Assembly: GCA_965250195.1 (NCBI GenBank) | Contig: OZ252295.1 | Location: forward strand, 2,587,424-2,651,423 | DNA: 64,000 nucleotides | Source of the DNA: CAUZIR01 sp965250195 | GTDB lineage: Bacteria; Chloroflexota; Dehalococcoidia; Lucifugimonadales; UBA2962 | Direction of reading: 5' to 3' | Shown: one piece after another, positions 17,075 through 25,622 of the stretch | Layout of the letters: the number at the start of each line of letters is the position of its first letter | Position numbering within the stretch: the first letter of the stretch is position 1 | Notes under the pieces: generated by a model | What the model saw: only the letters and a program-made list of their open reading frames with translations | The model's database searches: none | What the model was told of the DNA's origin: nothing | Made by a program: the position numbers and the translations under genes

Positions 17075-17806
17075 CTATCTGGCGGCGGCCGCTAGCTCGG
17101 CGTCGATGGCGTGACGGAAGACTTCGATGGGGCGGGCCCCCACGAGCCGTTTGCCGTTGATGAAAAATGTCGGGGTGCCGTCAGCGCCAAAGCGCTGACC
17201 GTTCTGGATGTCGCTGACGACGAGGTCGCGCTTGGATTCGTTCTCAAGACACTGGATGAAGGCCGGTACGTCGAGACCGAGCCCGGCCGCGATGGCGACG
17301 AGGGTGTCGGGCACGAGGGAATCGGGGGAACTGAACAGGGCCTCGTTGTAGTCCCAGAAACGACCCTGGTCGTGGGCGCACTCGGCGGCGAGACTGGCCG
17401 TGAACGCCAGTGGATGTATTGAGGTGAGGGGGAAGTTGACGGCGACGTAACGGATGCGGTCGCCATATTCGTCCAGTAGCAACGGCAAGACCTGGCTGTG
17501 GTGACGACGGCAGAACGGGCACTCGTAGTCGGTCATTTCTACGATTGTCACAGGGGCATCGGCGCTGCCCAGCGTGGGACGTTCCGACAGGTCGAGGTCG
17601 AAGACGACCGGTTGGGCCGATTGGGCGAATTGGGCCTGGTCGCCAGTTTCCGGAGTTGTGTCCCCGCCGCCGTCGACGAAGGCCAGCGCGTAGCCGATGC
17701 CGCCGGCGAAGCCGACGACGAGCGCGACGACGACGAACATGGCGGTCCGGTAGGACTGGCTCTCAGTCGCCTTGTCGGCGGCGCGCCTGTGCGATTTTCG
17801 TGCCAC
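17075..17806 (-). CDS. DsbA-family thiol oxidoreductase, membrane anchored
   Basis: 243 aa. A basic N-terminus and one hydrophobic segment (residues 22-44) anchor a periplasmic/extracytoplasmic thioredoxin-fold domain. The redox motif is C96-P-F-C99 in DYECPFCRRHH, with the cis-Pro loop GADGTPTFFINGKRLVGARP near the C-terminus, as in DsbA and related disulfide oxidoreductases. The mature domain of about 170 aa is of usual size. It could make disulfides in the Cys-paired lipoproteins encoded nearby, which is inference. Confidence 0.88.
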   Translation of the reverse strand: MARKSHRRAADKATESQSYRTAMFVVVALVVGFAGGIGYALAFVDGGGDTTPETGDQAQFAQSAQPVVFDLDLSERPTLGSADAPVTIVEMTDYECPFCRRHHSQVLPLLLDEYGDRIRYVAVNFPLTSIHPLAFTASLAAECAHDQGRFWDYNEALFSSPDSLVPDTLVAIAAGLGLDVPAFIQCLENESKRDLVVSDIQNGQRFGADGTPTFFINGKRLVGARPIEVFRHAIDAELAAAAR

Positions 17807-17893
17807 AGTCTTCAGATACGGGCAGGGTGGACCGGATGCGCCCAGGCCGGATGCGGCCGAGGCGACTGCGCCGGCGCCAGCGTCGGGGTTCCC

Positions 17894-18253
17894 TCAGGCC
17901 GTCGGCTTACCGGAAGTCTCGCCGTTGGTCAGGTCGCGCTCGAGCGAGGTGGCCAGGTCGCGCAGGTCGATGTCGCCGCCCTCCTCCAGCCGCCCCACCG
18001 GGACGGCCGGGAGGGTTGCCACGTGCAGGCCGCCCCGCACGCCCAGTTCGAGGGAGAAGCGGGCGATGGCGTCGTTGTCCGGCGCTCGCACGACGGAGAT
18101 GAAGTCGTACTGGCCCAGAATGGCGTAGCAGCTCAGGACCTGGGTTTCCCCGACCGCGATGTCGTCCTGTATCTGCAAGACGTGGTCGGGGTCTTCGAGG
18201 GCCATTTCGCGGCCGCCCTGGGTCAGGGTCAGCAGCAGGATGTAGGTAGACAG
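17894..18253 (-). CDS. GYD domain protein
   Basis: 119 aa if started at CTG 18253, giving LSTYILLLTLTQGGREMALEDPD, which matches the usual family start (M-x-TYILLxxLTxxGR). An ATG 16 codons later would cut the first strand. GGAG sits 8 bases before the CTG and an in-frame stop lies just upstream. GYD proteins are small ferredoxin-like-fold proteins of unknown role (YAILGQYDFISVVRAPDNDAIARFSLELG is the signature). Downstream of the aldo-keto reductase. Confidence 0.7.
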   Translation of the reverse strand: MSTYILLLTLTQGGREMALEDPDHVLQIQDDIAVGETQVLSCYAILGQYDFISVVRAPDNDAIARFSLELGVRGGLHVATLPAVPVGRLEEGGDIDLRDLATSLERDLTNGETSGKPTA

Positions 18254-18298
18254 AACTCGTTCTCCAAGCTTGTTAAGCGCTACTCAAGCTTAACCGAG

Positions 18299-19219
18299 TC
18301 AGACCTGGCCTACCCAATTGTCGTTGAAATTATCCCAGCGGCGGTATAGCTCTTCGACGGCGCTTTCGGGTATCCCGACTCCACGCTCCAAGAGCGCGAG
18401 GTTGGAGCGCATGTGGGCGGGGTTGCGTGTGCCAACCAGGGCGATGTCGACCTCGTCATGGGCGAAGACGAAGCCCACGGCTGCCGCCACGCTGTCTTGT
18501 GGCAGACCGGGTATGGGACCGGGACCTGCCATGATCCGGGCCCTGCGCCAGTACTCGTCGGCGTAGTCGGCACCCCACTTGTAGCCCGCTGTCGGGCTGG
18601 CGGCCGAACCCCAGGCGGCGTTTGCCAGGGGCCGCTTGATTATGACTCCCATGCCTTTTTCTTTGGCCGCCGTTAACAGGCCAAGCCTGGGCCCCTGATC
18701 GGTGAGGTTAAATGACCATTGCAGGGTGTCGAACACCCCGCTGTCGACGGCCCACGCGGCAGCCTCGTTGTCGCCAGAGTAGCCCACGAAGCGGGTTTTC
18801 CCGGAATCTTTGGCCCGTTCGACCGCCTCTATCGCTTCGCCGCGTTCCAGAACGTCGAGCCCGCAGCTATGTAGCTGCAGCAGGTCTACATGGTCGGTGC
18901 GCAGGCGGCGAAGGCTCTCTTCTACGGAACTGGTGATTTCTTCTTGCGACCAGGCCGACTCTGCGGCGCCACGGGTGTGGCCGCACTTGGTCGCCAGGAC
19001 GAACTCGCTGCGACGATGCCCGACGGCACGGCCCAGCATCTCTTCGCTGTCGAGGTAGCACTCGGCGGTGTCGAGGAGGTTGATGCCGGAGTCGAGCGCG
19101 GCGGCCAGCGTGCCTTCCACCGCGGTCAAGTCGTCCAACGATTCCTGGGCGAGGGCGGCCAGCCCGCCGCCGATGCGGCTGACTGTGAGACCGGTGTTTC
19201 CCAATATCGTGGTTTCCAA
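18299..19219 (-). CDS. aldo/keto reductase
   Basis: NAD(P)H-dependent TIM-barrel oxidoreductase, 306 aa. The catalytic tetrad is visible as Asp in NLLDTAECY, Tyr in the same motif, Lys in LATKCG and His in LLQLHSCG. The C-terminal cofactor region is GTRNPAHMRSNL. TTG 19219 is the start: CAGGAG lies in the 3' end of the preceding enolase-type gene, whose TGA is one base before. It shares closest layout with the aldo-keto reductase at 58141. Likely works on the product or precursor of the enolase-family enzyme. Confidence 0.87.
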   Translation of the reverse strand: METTILGNTGLTVSRIGGGLAALAQESLDDLTAVEGTLAAALDSGINLLDTAECYLDSEEMLGRAVGHRRSEFVLATKCGHTRGAAESAWSQEEITSSVEESLRRLRTDHVDLLQLHSCGLDVLERGEAIEAVERAKDSGKTRFVGYSGDNEAAAWAVDSGVFDTLQWSFNLTDQGPRLGLLTAAKEKGMGVIIKRPLANAAWGSAASPTAGYKWGADYADEYWRRARIMAGPGPIPGLPQDSVAAAVGFVFAHDEVDIALVGTRNPAHMRSNLALLERGVGIPESAVEELYRRWDNFNDNWVGQV

Positions 19220-19220
19220 A

Positions 19221-20414
19221 TCAGGCTCCTGATTGTCTGGTTGCGGCGTGGTCCCAAGGGCTTATCCACTCCTCGGCGATCTCCATGCCGAAGCCGGGGG
19301 CGTCCGACGGGGTGACGTAGCCGTCTTTGGGCATGGGCATGCCCGGTATGGGGCACACTTCGTCGAGCGGGATGCCGGGGTCGGAGCCCATCCAGAACTC
19401 GGCCATTGGCGACTCGGGCATGGCGATGGAGAAGTGCTGACCCCAGGGGGTGTCGACTCCTGTATGAGGAATGGTTATGAGCCCGGCCGCCTCACCGAGA
19501 GTGTAAATCTTGAGCGCCTCTGACAGGCCGCCGCACCACTCGATATCGGGCTGCAAAACATCTACTGCCCGTTGCTCTATTAGCTGCCGGAACGTCCAAC
19601 GACCGTGGTGGTCTTCGCCGGTGGCGATGGGCATCCAGGGGATGCGCTTGCGCAGCTCTGCGTGGCCCTCCAGATCGGACGGTACGAGGGGCTCATCGAA
19701 CCAGCGCAGACCGTAGGGCCGCAGCCGCTCCGCCATGCGGACGGCAAATTCGACGTTGAATGACATGACGGGGTTGTACATCAGTTCCGCGTTGGGACCG
19801 ACGGTGTCACGGGCCGCGGCGATTTTTTCTTCTACCTCGTTGAGACCCGCAATGCCCGAATCGTAGTGGGCGGGGTTGGAGACCTTGAAGTGCTTGAAGC
19901 CAAGCTCTTTTGACCAGTCCAGGTCGTCGGAGGTGACGTAGCACAGGATCTTTTCTCTACTCGGCCCACCAAGCAGGCGATAGACGGGCTGGCCCAGCGC
20001 CTTGCCCTTCAGGTCCCACAGCGCCAGGTCGATGCCCGACTGGGCGACGGCGGCCAGTCCTCCGGCTCCAAAGCGCTGGGTGGAGCGCCACATCAGGTCG
20101 TTGAGGTATTCCAATGCCATGCAATCGCGACCTTCGAGCAGGGGCGCGAAGTGGCTGTCGATGAGGGTTGCGGTGATTTCGCCAAAACTGGTTTGGCCGA
20201 GCCCCCAGCTACCGTCCTCTGCGATCACCTGTACCCAGGTGTCTTCGAATGCATTGGCTCCCGGCATTTTGCTGTGAGTGGTCGGGAACTCGGGGTATTT
20301 GTTGATGGGCAGCGCCCTGAGGGCGTGCGCGTTCCAGTTGGGCCGACGCGACGCGGAGCGCGGCGGCACGAGGGGAATGGCGACCTGAACGGCCCGGACG
20401 GCCTTGATCTTCAC
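19221..20414 (-). CDS. enolase superfamily enzyme, L-rhamnonate-dehydratase-like
   Basis: 397 aa when started at GTG 20414, 19 bases after the stop of the kelch gene. The C-terminal barrel has FKHFKVSN (general-base Lys region), GLRWFDEPLVPSD (second metal Glu), ATGEDHHGRW (third Glu), LQPDIEWCGGL and TIPHTGVDTPWG. The motif order resembles L-rhamnonate dehydratase-type sugar-acid dehydratases. At the first metal position the sequence is LMYNPVMSFN, with Asn where the family usually has Asp. Coupled to the aldo-keto reductase downstream. Confidence 0.82.
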   Translation of the reverse strand: MKIKAVRAVQVAIPLVPPRSASRRPNWNAHALRALPINKYPEFPTTHSKMPGANAFEDTWVQVIAEDGSWGLGQTSFGEITATLIDSHFAPLLEGRDCMALEYLNDLMWRSTQRFGAGGLAAVAQSGIDLALWDLKGKALGQPVYRLLGGPSREKILCYVTSDDLDWSKELGFKHFKVSNPAHYDSGIAGLNEVEEKIAAARDTVGPNAELMYNPVMSFNVEFAVRMAERLRPYGLRWFDEPLVPSDLEGHAELRKRIPWMPIATGEDHHGRWTFRQLIEQRAVDVLQPDIEWCGGLSEALKIYTLGEAAGLITIPHTGVDTPWGQHFSIAMPESPMAEFWMGSDPGIPLDEVCPIPGMPMPKDGYVTPSDAPGFGMEIAEEWISPWDHAATRQSGA

Positions 20415-20433
20415 TTTTGGGTTCGTGTACTGG

Positions 20434-22122
20434 CTATCGAGGCTTGCGCCACTCGACGATGGCCAGCGTGGCGATGGGGTCGCTGGAGTCACCCGCAAGG
20501 GCAGGATCAACGGCGATCAACGCCACGGAAAACTTGCCGATCCTCTTCACCGAAGGCAATGTCTGGTCGCCCCGCAGGATGAGTGTGGTGGTCCCAAATT
20601 CGAAGTCCAACTGGCGCATGAGGACGACTATCTCCACCTGGCCGGGGTCGTCGCAGGGAACGCCGGAGGCACAGCGGGTGTCGGAGACGACCTCGATGAA
20701 CTCTGCACCGAGCCCGGTCGAAAGACTGGGGCTAACCACAAGTTCGCCTATGTGCAGCCTGACCGGCTGGCCGGTCGGGACCTGGTTGGCATCCCCGCTA
20801 CCAATGGCGTCGATGGGAGCCTCCAGCGGGCCTTCGAAAAGGTCTATGACGACGGCGTCGGGGTCGGGCGTGGGCTCAGGGGTGGGTTCCACGAATCCGA
20901 CCGGGGTCGGCAACTGGGGGTCGGCGGTGCCGGTGCGCACGGACGCTGCAACCTCGGCACCGATACCGATGGAGAAGATCTCGGCCTTGGCCAGTATGCC
21001 CTCGGCCCCGTTGCCGCCCATGATGATGATGCGACCGTCCTGCAATAGCTCGCCGAGGTGGCGGTAGCGACCGATCTGCAGGTCGCCCGCCTTTGACCAG
21101 GTATTGGTGGCCGGGTCCCAGACCTCTATGGAGGTGCGGCTGCCCGTCCCACCGGCGACGAGAACCCGCCCGTCGGGCATGAGCAGGGCCGCGTGTTCGG
21201 ACCGGGGTTCGATCATGTCGGCTAGCTCGCCCCAGCTATTGTCGGCCGGGTCGTATATTTCCGAGGTCTGGCGCTTGCCCCTGCCGCCGACGACGAGAAC
21301 GCGGCCATCTTTTAGCAAGGTCGCCGTGTGTTGGGTCCGGCCGATGGTCATGTCTCCGGCGGAGAACCACTCGTTGGCGGCCGGGTCGAAGATTTCGGTG
21401 TTTTTGATGTAGGGGCCGTCGGGGTCGCCGCCGCCCACGATCAGCACCCGGCCGTCGCTGAGGAGCGTGCCAGTGTGCCAGATGCGGTCGGTGGACATGC
21501 CGCCGACCAGGGTCCAGGTATTCAAAGCAGGATCATAGACCTCAGCTATGGCGGTCGGGGCGTAGTCCCGGTCCGATCCCCCGGTCACGATTACCCGGCC
21601 GTCGTCCATGACGACCATGGGAAAGGACTCGTGGGCGACGTTCATTGTCGCCACGGCCGTCCACTTGCCGGTGGCCGGGTCCCAGATCTCGGCATGGTTG
21701 GTGCCGGTGTTTTTTATGTCCCGACCTCCGGCCGACAGCACGCTGCCGTCTTTTAGCACGGCCATTGTGTGGGAAAAGCGCTCGTCGACCATGTCGTCGA
21801 TGAACTCCCAGACCTCCGGTCCCGGTGTCCACAATTCCGCTGTCTTTACCGCGCCCGCGGCGAACTGGGGCTGGTTGCCGCCGGTGACCAGGACGCGCCC
21901 GTCGGGCAGCGCCACGGAGGCGGAGCGCATGCGCTGGGCCCGCAGGTCGTCTATCAGCACGGAGGTGCCGGAGTCCGAAGCTACGCCGCTCGCCACGGAT
22001 TCGGAACCGCCCGAACTTGTGTCGGTGTCGATCGCGGTGTCGGACGCACCGGAGCTGCTGCAAGCGGCGGCCACGAGGCCGACGGCTACCAGGATCATTC
22101 CGATAAGCAAGAGCCTCTTCAC
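20434..22122 (-). CDS. kelch-repeat lipoprotein with C-terminal Cys-pair domain
   Basis: 562 aa. Lipoprotein signal with lipobox LVAAAC, a Ser/Thr/Asp-rich linker, then about six kelch blades with the repeated pattern TxxLxDGRVLxxGG...AEIYDPAxNxW (roughly residues 60-390). A C-terminal domain (about 430-562) contains GAEFIEVVSDTRCASGVPCDDPGQVEI. That domain is separately encoded at 44585-45244 beside another kelch gene. The GTG start at 22122 has GGAGGTG five bases upstream. Surface-exposed sugar or protein binding is the likely role. Confidence 0.85.
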   Translation of the reverse strand: MKRLLLIGMILVAVGLVAAACSSSGASDTAIDTDTSSGGSESVASGVASDSGTSVLIDDLRAQRMRSASVALPDGRVLVTGGNQPQFAAGAVKTAELWTPGPEVWEFIDDMVDERFSHTMAVLKDGSVLSAGGRDIKNTGTNHAEIWDPATGKWTAVATMNVAHESFPMVVMDDGRVIVTGGSDRDYAPTAIAEVYDPALNTWTLVGGMSTDRIWHTGTLLSDGRVLIVGGGDPDGPYIKNTEIFDPAANEWFSAGDMTIGRTQHTATLLKDGRVLVVGGRGKRQTSEIYDPADNSWGELADMIEPRSEHAALLMPDGRVLVAGGTGSRTSIEVWDPATNTWSKAGDLQIGRYRHLGELLQDGRIIIMGGNGAEGILAKAEIFSIGIGAEVAASVRTGTADPQLPTPVGFVEPTPEPTPDPDAVVIDLFEGPLEAPIDAIGSGDANQVPTGQPVRLHIGELVVSPSLSTGLGAEFIEVVSDTRCASGVPCDDPGQVEIVVLMRQLDFEFGTTTLILRGDQTLPSVKRIGKFSVALIAVDPALAGDSSDPIATLAIVEWRKPR

Positions 22123-22249
22123 CGATGCACCTCCACCGAGCCGTGCGTGACTGGTCATCTGGGAATCTTACCCGCATTCACCTTTGCACTGCCGATCTCA
22201 TTTCCGCCTAGAATGGCGCCATCTCCAGATTCATGAGGCCGGAGGGACT

Positions 22250-22801
22250 ATGCGGGACTACCTGAAGCTACTACCGGTGTTATTGGCGCTGCCCGTGATC
22301 GCGCTACTGGCGGTCGGCTGTACGGGACAGTCGCCTGCCTCAGACGTCGGCGATTCCGCTCAACCCACGGCTTCACCCATCCCCGGCCGCCCGAGCACGG
22401 CCGCGACCGCCGAGGCGGTGCGAAAATCGTCGGCGGGCGATTGCGAGATCGGGGCGGGCGCCCAGTGCGAGGGGGCCGACTTTGAGGGCAAGGACCTGGC
22501 CGCCGAGCAGATACACATGGGTCTGGGCGAAGGTGTGGACCTCAGTGGGGCGAACCTGAGATTCGCCAACCTCAAGGGAGTGAACCTGCTACTGGCAGAC
22601 CTTAGCGAAGCCGATCTCACCGGTGCGGACCTGACCGGCGCCAACCTCAATAACGTCAACTTCAAGGACGCCGTGCTGAGAGACGCCGACCTGACCGACG
22701 CGAACCTGTCCTGGGCGATTCTCAAGGACGCCGACATGGAGGGCGCGATTATGTGCAACACGCTGATGCCGGACGGCGGCACCGCGAACTCCGGGTGTTA
22801 G
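22250..22801 (+). CDS. pentapeptide-repeat lipoprotein 1
   Basis: 183 aa. Signal peptide ending in the lipobox LAVGC, a conserved collar (RKSSAGDCEIGAGAQCEGADFEG), then about ten pentapeptide units A(D/N)LxG (NLRFANLKGVNLLLADLSEADL onward) that should form a right-handed quadrilateral beta helix, and a C-terminal cap with paired Cys (IMCNTLMPDGGTANSGC). ATG 22250 follows GGAGGG. Family members 2 and 3 at 25061 and 28287 share collar and cap. Divergent from the kelch gene at 22122. Confidence 0.86.
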   Translation: MRDYLKLLPVLLALPVIALLAVGCTGQSPASDVGDSAQPTASPIPGRPSTAATAEAVRKSSAGDCEIGAGAQCEGADFEGKDLAAEQIHMGLGEGVDLSGANLRFANLKGVNLLLADLSEADLTGADLTGANLNNVNFKDAVLRDADLTDANLSWAILKDADMEGAIMCNTLMPDGGTANSGC

Positions 22802-22813
22802 GCCTGCGCTAAC

Positions 22814-23986
22814 TCAGGGGGTAAATATCTCGGTGGTCGGCGTGATCCGATCTTCGCTCAACCCACCGATGACCATGACCTGCCCGGAAGCCAGATTCAG
22901 CGCGGTAAAACGGTAACGAGTTTCGGACATGGTGTCGGCGGCGGACCAGGTGTTGGTCACCGGATCGTAAAGCTCGGCGGTGGCGATGCGGCCGATGCCA
23001 CCGGCCACCAGGATACGCCCGTCGGACAGCAGCACGGCCTGGTGCTCGGAGCGCGGGTCGACGGTGTCCCCTGCTGAGGACCAGGTGCCGGCGGCCGGAT
23101 CGTAAACCTCGGCGGATTTCTTTTTGCCCTTGCCGCCCACTACCAGCACGCGACCGTCGGCTAGTAGCGTCGCGGAGTGGAACGCCCGGCTCACAGCCAT
23201 CGAACCCGTCGCTTCATATGACCCGGTGGCGGGGTCGTAAATCTCGGCGGTCTTCAGGTGCGGGCCGTCCAGCTTGCCACCGCCGACTACCAGCACGCGA
23301 CCGTCGGCTAGAAGAGTGGCGGTGTGGTTGGAGCGGACCTCGACTGTCTCTCCCGCCTCTGCCCAGACGCCTTCGACCGGGTCGTAGGTCTCGGACATTG
23401 GGAGCTGGCGCAGGAGCAGGTTACGACCCCCTACGACGAGGACTTTCCCGTCGTTGAGCAGAATGGCACGGTGGCCCTCCCGGGCCTCGACCGGATCGCT
23501 GGTGGGCGTCCAGATGCCGGTGGCCGGGTCGAAGATTTCGGGGCCTCCGGGCAGCTCTTTCAGACGGTTGATGCCGCCCGCTACGAGGACACGACCGTCC
23601 CCCAGCAACGTGGCCGAGGCGGCCTCGCGTTCCAGTGCCATCGTGCCCGCTGACGTCCAGGTCGCGGTCGCAGGGTCATAGATTTCCGCGTTGTCGTGGA
23701 CGGTGGCGTACCGGCCCAGGCCCTTGCCACGCCCGCCAATGACCAGCAATCGGCCGTCGGCCAGGACAACACCGACGGGGAAGACGCGCTCGACGGCCAT
23801 CTCCTCGCCGTACTCGAAGAGGCCCGGCCCGGATGGAGCAACCTCTGCCACGGCCTCGGTGACGGTGTCTTCGCTCTCCGGCACCGCGTCGGAGATGTCT
23901 CTGGCGGCGGGGACGGAGTCTGCTCCGCAGGCCAGCGCCAAGAACGTCAAAACGGGCAGCGCTAGTAACAGGCTTCGGCGGAGCAT
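22814..23986 (-). CDS. kelch-repeat lipoprotein 2
   Basis: 390 aa. ATG 23986 follows AGGAGG with 5-base spacing, while an extension to 24127 has no such site. Lipobox LALAC, then GADSVPAARDISDA linker and six to seven kelch blades (LLADGRVLVVGGGKLDGPHLKTAEIYDPATGSY type) to the end. Unlike the copy at 20434 there is no C-terminal Cys-pair domain. Convergent with pentapeptide lipoprotein 1. Confidence 0.86.
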   Translation of the reverse strand: MLRRSLLLALPVLTFLALACGADSVPAARDISDAVPESEDTVTEAVAEVAPSGPGLFEYGEEMAVERVFPVGVVLADGRLLVIGGRGKGLGRYATVHDNAEIYDPATATWTSAGTMALEREAASATLLGDGRVLVAGGINRLKELPGGPEIFDPATGIWTPTSDPVEAREGHRAILLNDGKVLVVGGRNLLLRQLPMSETYDPVEGVWAEAGETVEVRSNHTATLLADGRVLVVGGGKLDGPHLKTAEIYDPATGSYEATGSMAVSRAFHSATLLADGRVLVVGGKGKKKSAEVYDPAAGTWSSAGDTVDPRSEHQAVLLSDGRILVAGGIGRIATAELYDPVTNTWSAADTMSETRYRFTALNLASGQVMVIGGLSEDRITPTTEIFTP

Positions 23987-24175
23987 CACGGCCTCCTCTA
24001 CTGCTTCGGGGCCTGGTCCAGCGACGAACTGACGCACACGCTGCCTGGCAGCGCCAAATAGGCTGCGACGGCTTCTGGGAGCGGATGCTATCAGATTGCC
24101 TCGTCGGCGGCCGTCGATTCGCCACACCGCTCCGACAAGAAGCTTTCCGCCGCATGGTGGTACGATGCGCCAACT

Positions 24176-24370
24176 TTGCGTAAACGGTTGTGGTTGTTCG
24201 GGCTGGTCGGGGTCGCACTGGTACCGGCCGCGTGCGGGGGCGTGGCGAGTACACCGAACTCTTCTGGAGTCGGGGACGCGGACGCGGACGCGGACGCGGA
24301 GGCCACGGTCCGGGCAAGGGTGGAGTTGGCGCTAGTAGGGACCGACGGTGTCCAACGACCCATTCGATAA
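24176..24370 (+). CDS. short lipoprotein-like ORF, possibly truncated
   Basis: 64 aa from TTG 24176: basic start MRKRLWLFGLVGVALVPAACGG with a lipobox-like PAAC, then a repetitive DADADADA stretch and ATVRARVELAL, a helix common in the stalk of Chloroflexi lipoproteins. It ends at 24370, overlapping the HAD gene by 23 bp, so it may be the remnant of a larger lipoprotein cut by a deletion. No strong ribosome-binding site. Confidence 0.4.
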   Translation: MRKRLWLFGLVGVALVPAACGGVASTPNSSGVGDADADADAEATVRARVELALVGTDGVQRPIR

Positions 24371-25055
24371 CGTTACGACGTTGACGTTCGATATTTTCGG
24401 CACGGTGCTCGACCTGGCCGGGAGCCTGGTGCCGCCCACTAGCCGATTCCTTGGAGACCACGGCGCGGCCGTTGACGGGGATGCGTTCTGGGGGCAGTGG
24501 CGGGCACGGCAACGCATCGAGCAGTACCAGGACAACATTCTGATGCTGGGTCACTCCGGCTACCTGGAGACGTGCAAGCGGGCGTTCGTGTACTGCCTGA
24601 GAACGAATGAGGTGGAGTTTTCCGACGACGAGGTCGCGGACTTCATGACCGCTTACCAATATTTGGACCCCTACCAGGATGCGATAGAGGGGCTGAATCG
24701 TCTGGCGGCCCGGTTCAAGCTCGTCGCACTGTCTAACGGGGAGCAGGACTATCTTGGGCACCTGGTGGCAAACCGGATCGGGGTCGATTTCGATGCGGTG
24801 ATCTCGGTTCAGCACGCGGGGGTGTTTAAGCCGCATCCTGCCGTTTATCGGACGGCGGCCGAGATGCTGAATTCGGAGCCGGACGAGTTGATGATGGTGG
24901 CCGCTCACGCTTTCGACATTCTCGGCGCCCGCGCGTGCGGGTACCGAGGAGCCTACGCAAACCGGTATGACCTCCCATCGGAAGTTCGAGCCTATCCACC
25001 GGACGTTGAAGTGCGAGATTTCATTGAGCTGTCCGACCGGCTGCTAGGAGCGTAG
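24348..25055 (+). CDS. HAD-superfamily hydrolase, haloacid dehalogenase type II
   Basis: 235 aa. Nucleophile motif I is FDIFGTVLD (first Asp), motif II VALSNGE, motif III Lys in FKPHPAVYRTAAEML, and the closing segment MMVAAHAFDILGARACGYRGAYANR fits L-2-haloacid dehalogenases, including the Asn/Asp of motif IV. The cap domain of about 85 residues follows motif I. GTG 24348 overlaps the previous ORF. Whether it dehalogenates or only dephosphorylates cannot be told from sequence alone. Confidence 0.83.
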   Translation: MSNDPFDNVTTLTFDIFGTVLDLAGSLVPPTSRFLGDHGAAVDGDAFWGQWRARQRIEQYQDNILMLGHSGYLETCKRAFVYCLRTNEVEFSDDEVADFMTAYQYLDPYQDAIEGLNRLAARFKLVALSNGEQDYLGHLVANRIGVDFDAVISVQHAGVFKPHPAVYRTAAEMLNSEPDELMMVAAHAFDILGARACGYRGAYANRYDLPSEVRAYPPDVEVRDFIELSDRLLGA

Positions 25056-25060
25056 TTAAG

Positions 25061-25606
25061 TTGGCGATCAGACACCTGAATTGGACCGGAGCACTCTTGC
25101 TCAGCATCGCGGCGCTGGCGCTGGCCGTCGCGTGCACGTCTACTCCGGCGACTTCCTCGGACGCCTCCTCACCTACTGCCATACCGGAGAGCGAGAGCGT
25201 GTTCGCCACCGCCGAGGCGCAGCGTAAATCGGCGGTGGGCGACTGCACTATCGAACCGGGGGCACAGTGCGAGGGAGCCGACTTCGAGGGCATGGACCTG
25301 GCGGCGGAGCAGCTAGGGAATCACCTGCAAAAGGACGGCGTGGACCTGACGGGGGTCAATCTGCGGTCCGCGAACCTGCGCGGGGTCGACCTGTATCTGG
25401 CCGATCTTACGGATGCCGACCTGACGGGGGCGGACATGACGGGCGCCAATCTGAATAACGTGAATTTTAAGAACGCCGTGCTAAGAAACGCCAACCTCAA
25501 GGACGCCAACCTGGCGTGGGCGAATCTGCGGGGCGCGGACCTGGAGGGCGCGCTCTACTGCAACACGGCGATGCCGGACGGCAGCACCAAAAACGACGAC
25601 TGCTGA
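25061..25606 (+). CDS. pentapeptide-repeat lipoprotein 2
   Basis: 181 aa. Signal peptide with lipobox LAVAC, collar QRKSAVGDCTIEPGAQCEGADFEGMDLAAE (read as several short blocks), about ten pentapeptide units and the cap ALYCNTAMPDGSTKNDDC. TTG 25061 follows AGGAG and starts 5 bp after the HAD gene. Very close to copies 1 and 3. Confidence 0.85.
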   Translation: MAIRHLNWTGALLLSIAALALAVACTSTPATSSDASSPTAIPESESVFATAEAQRKSAVGDCTIEPGAQCEGADFEGMDLAAEQLGNHLQKDGVDLTGVNLRSANLRGVDLYLADLTDADLTGADMTGANLNNVNFKNAVLRNANLKDANLAWANLRGADLEGALYCNTAMPDGSTKNDDC

Positions 25607-25622
25607 CGCCCCCGGGGCCGGC

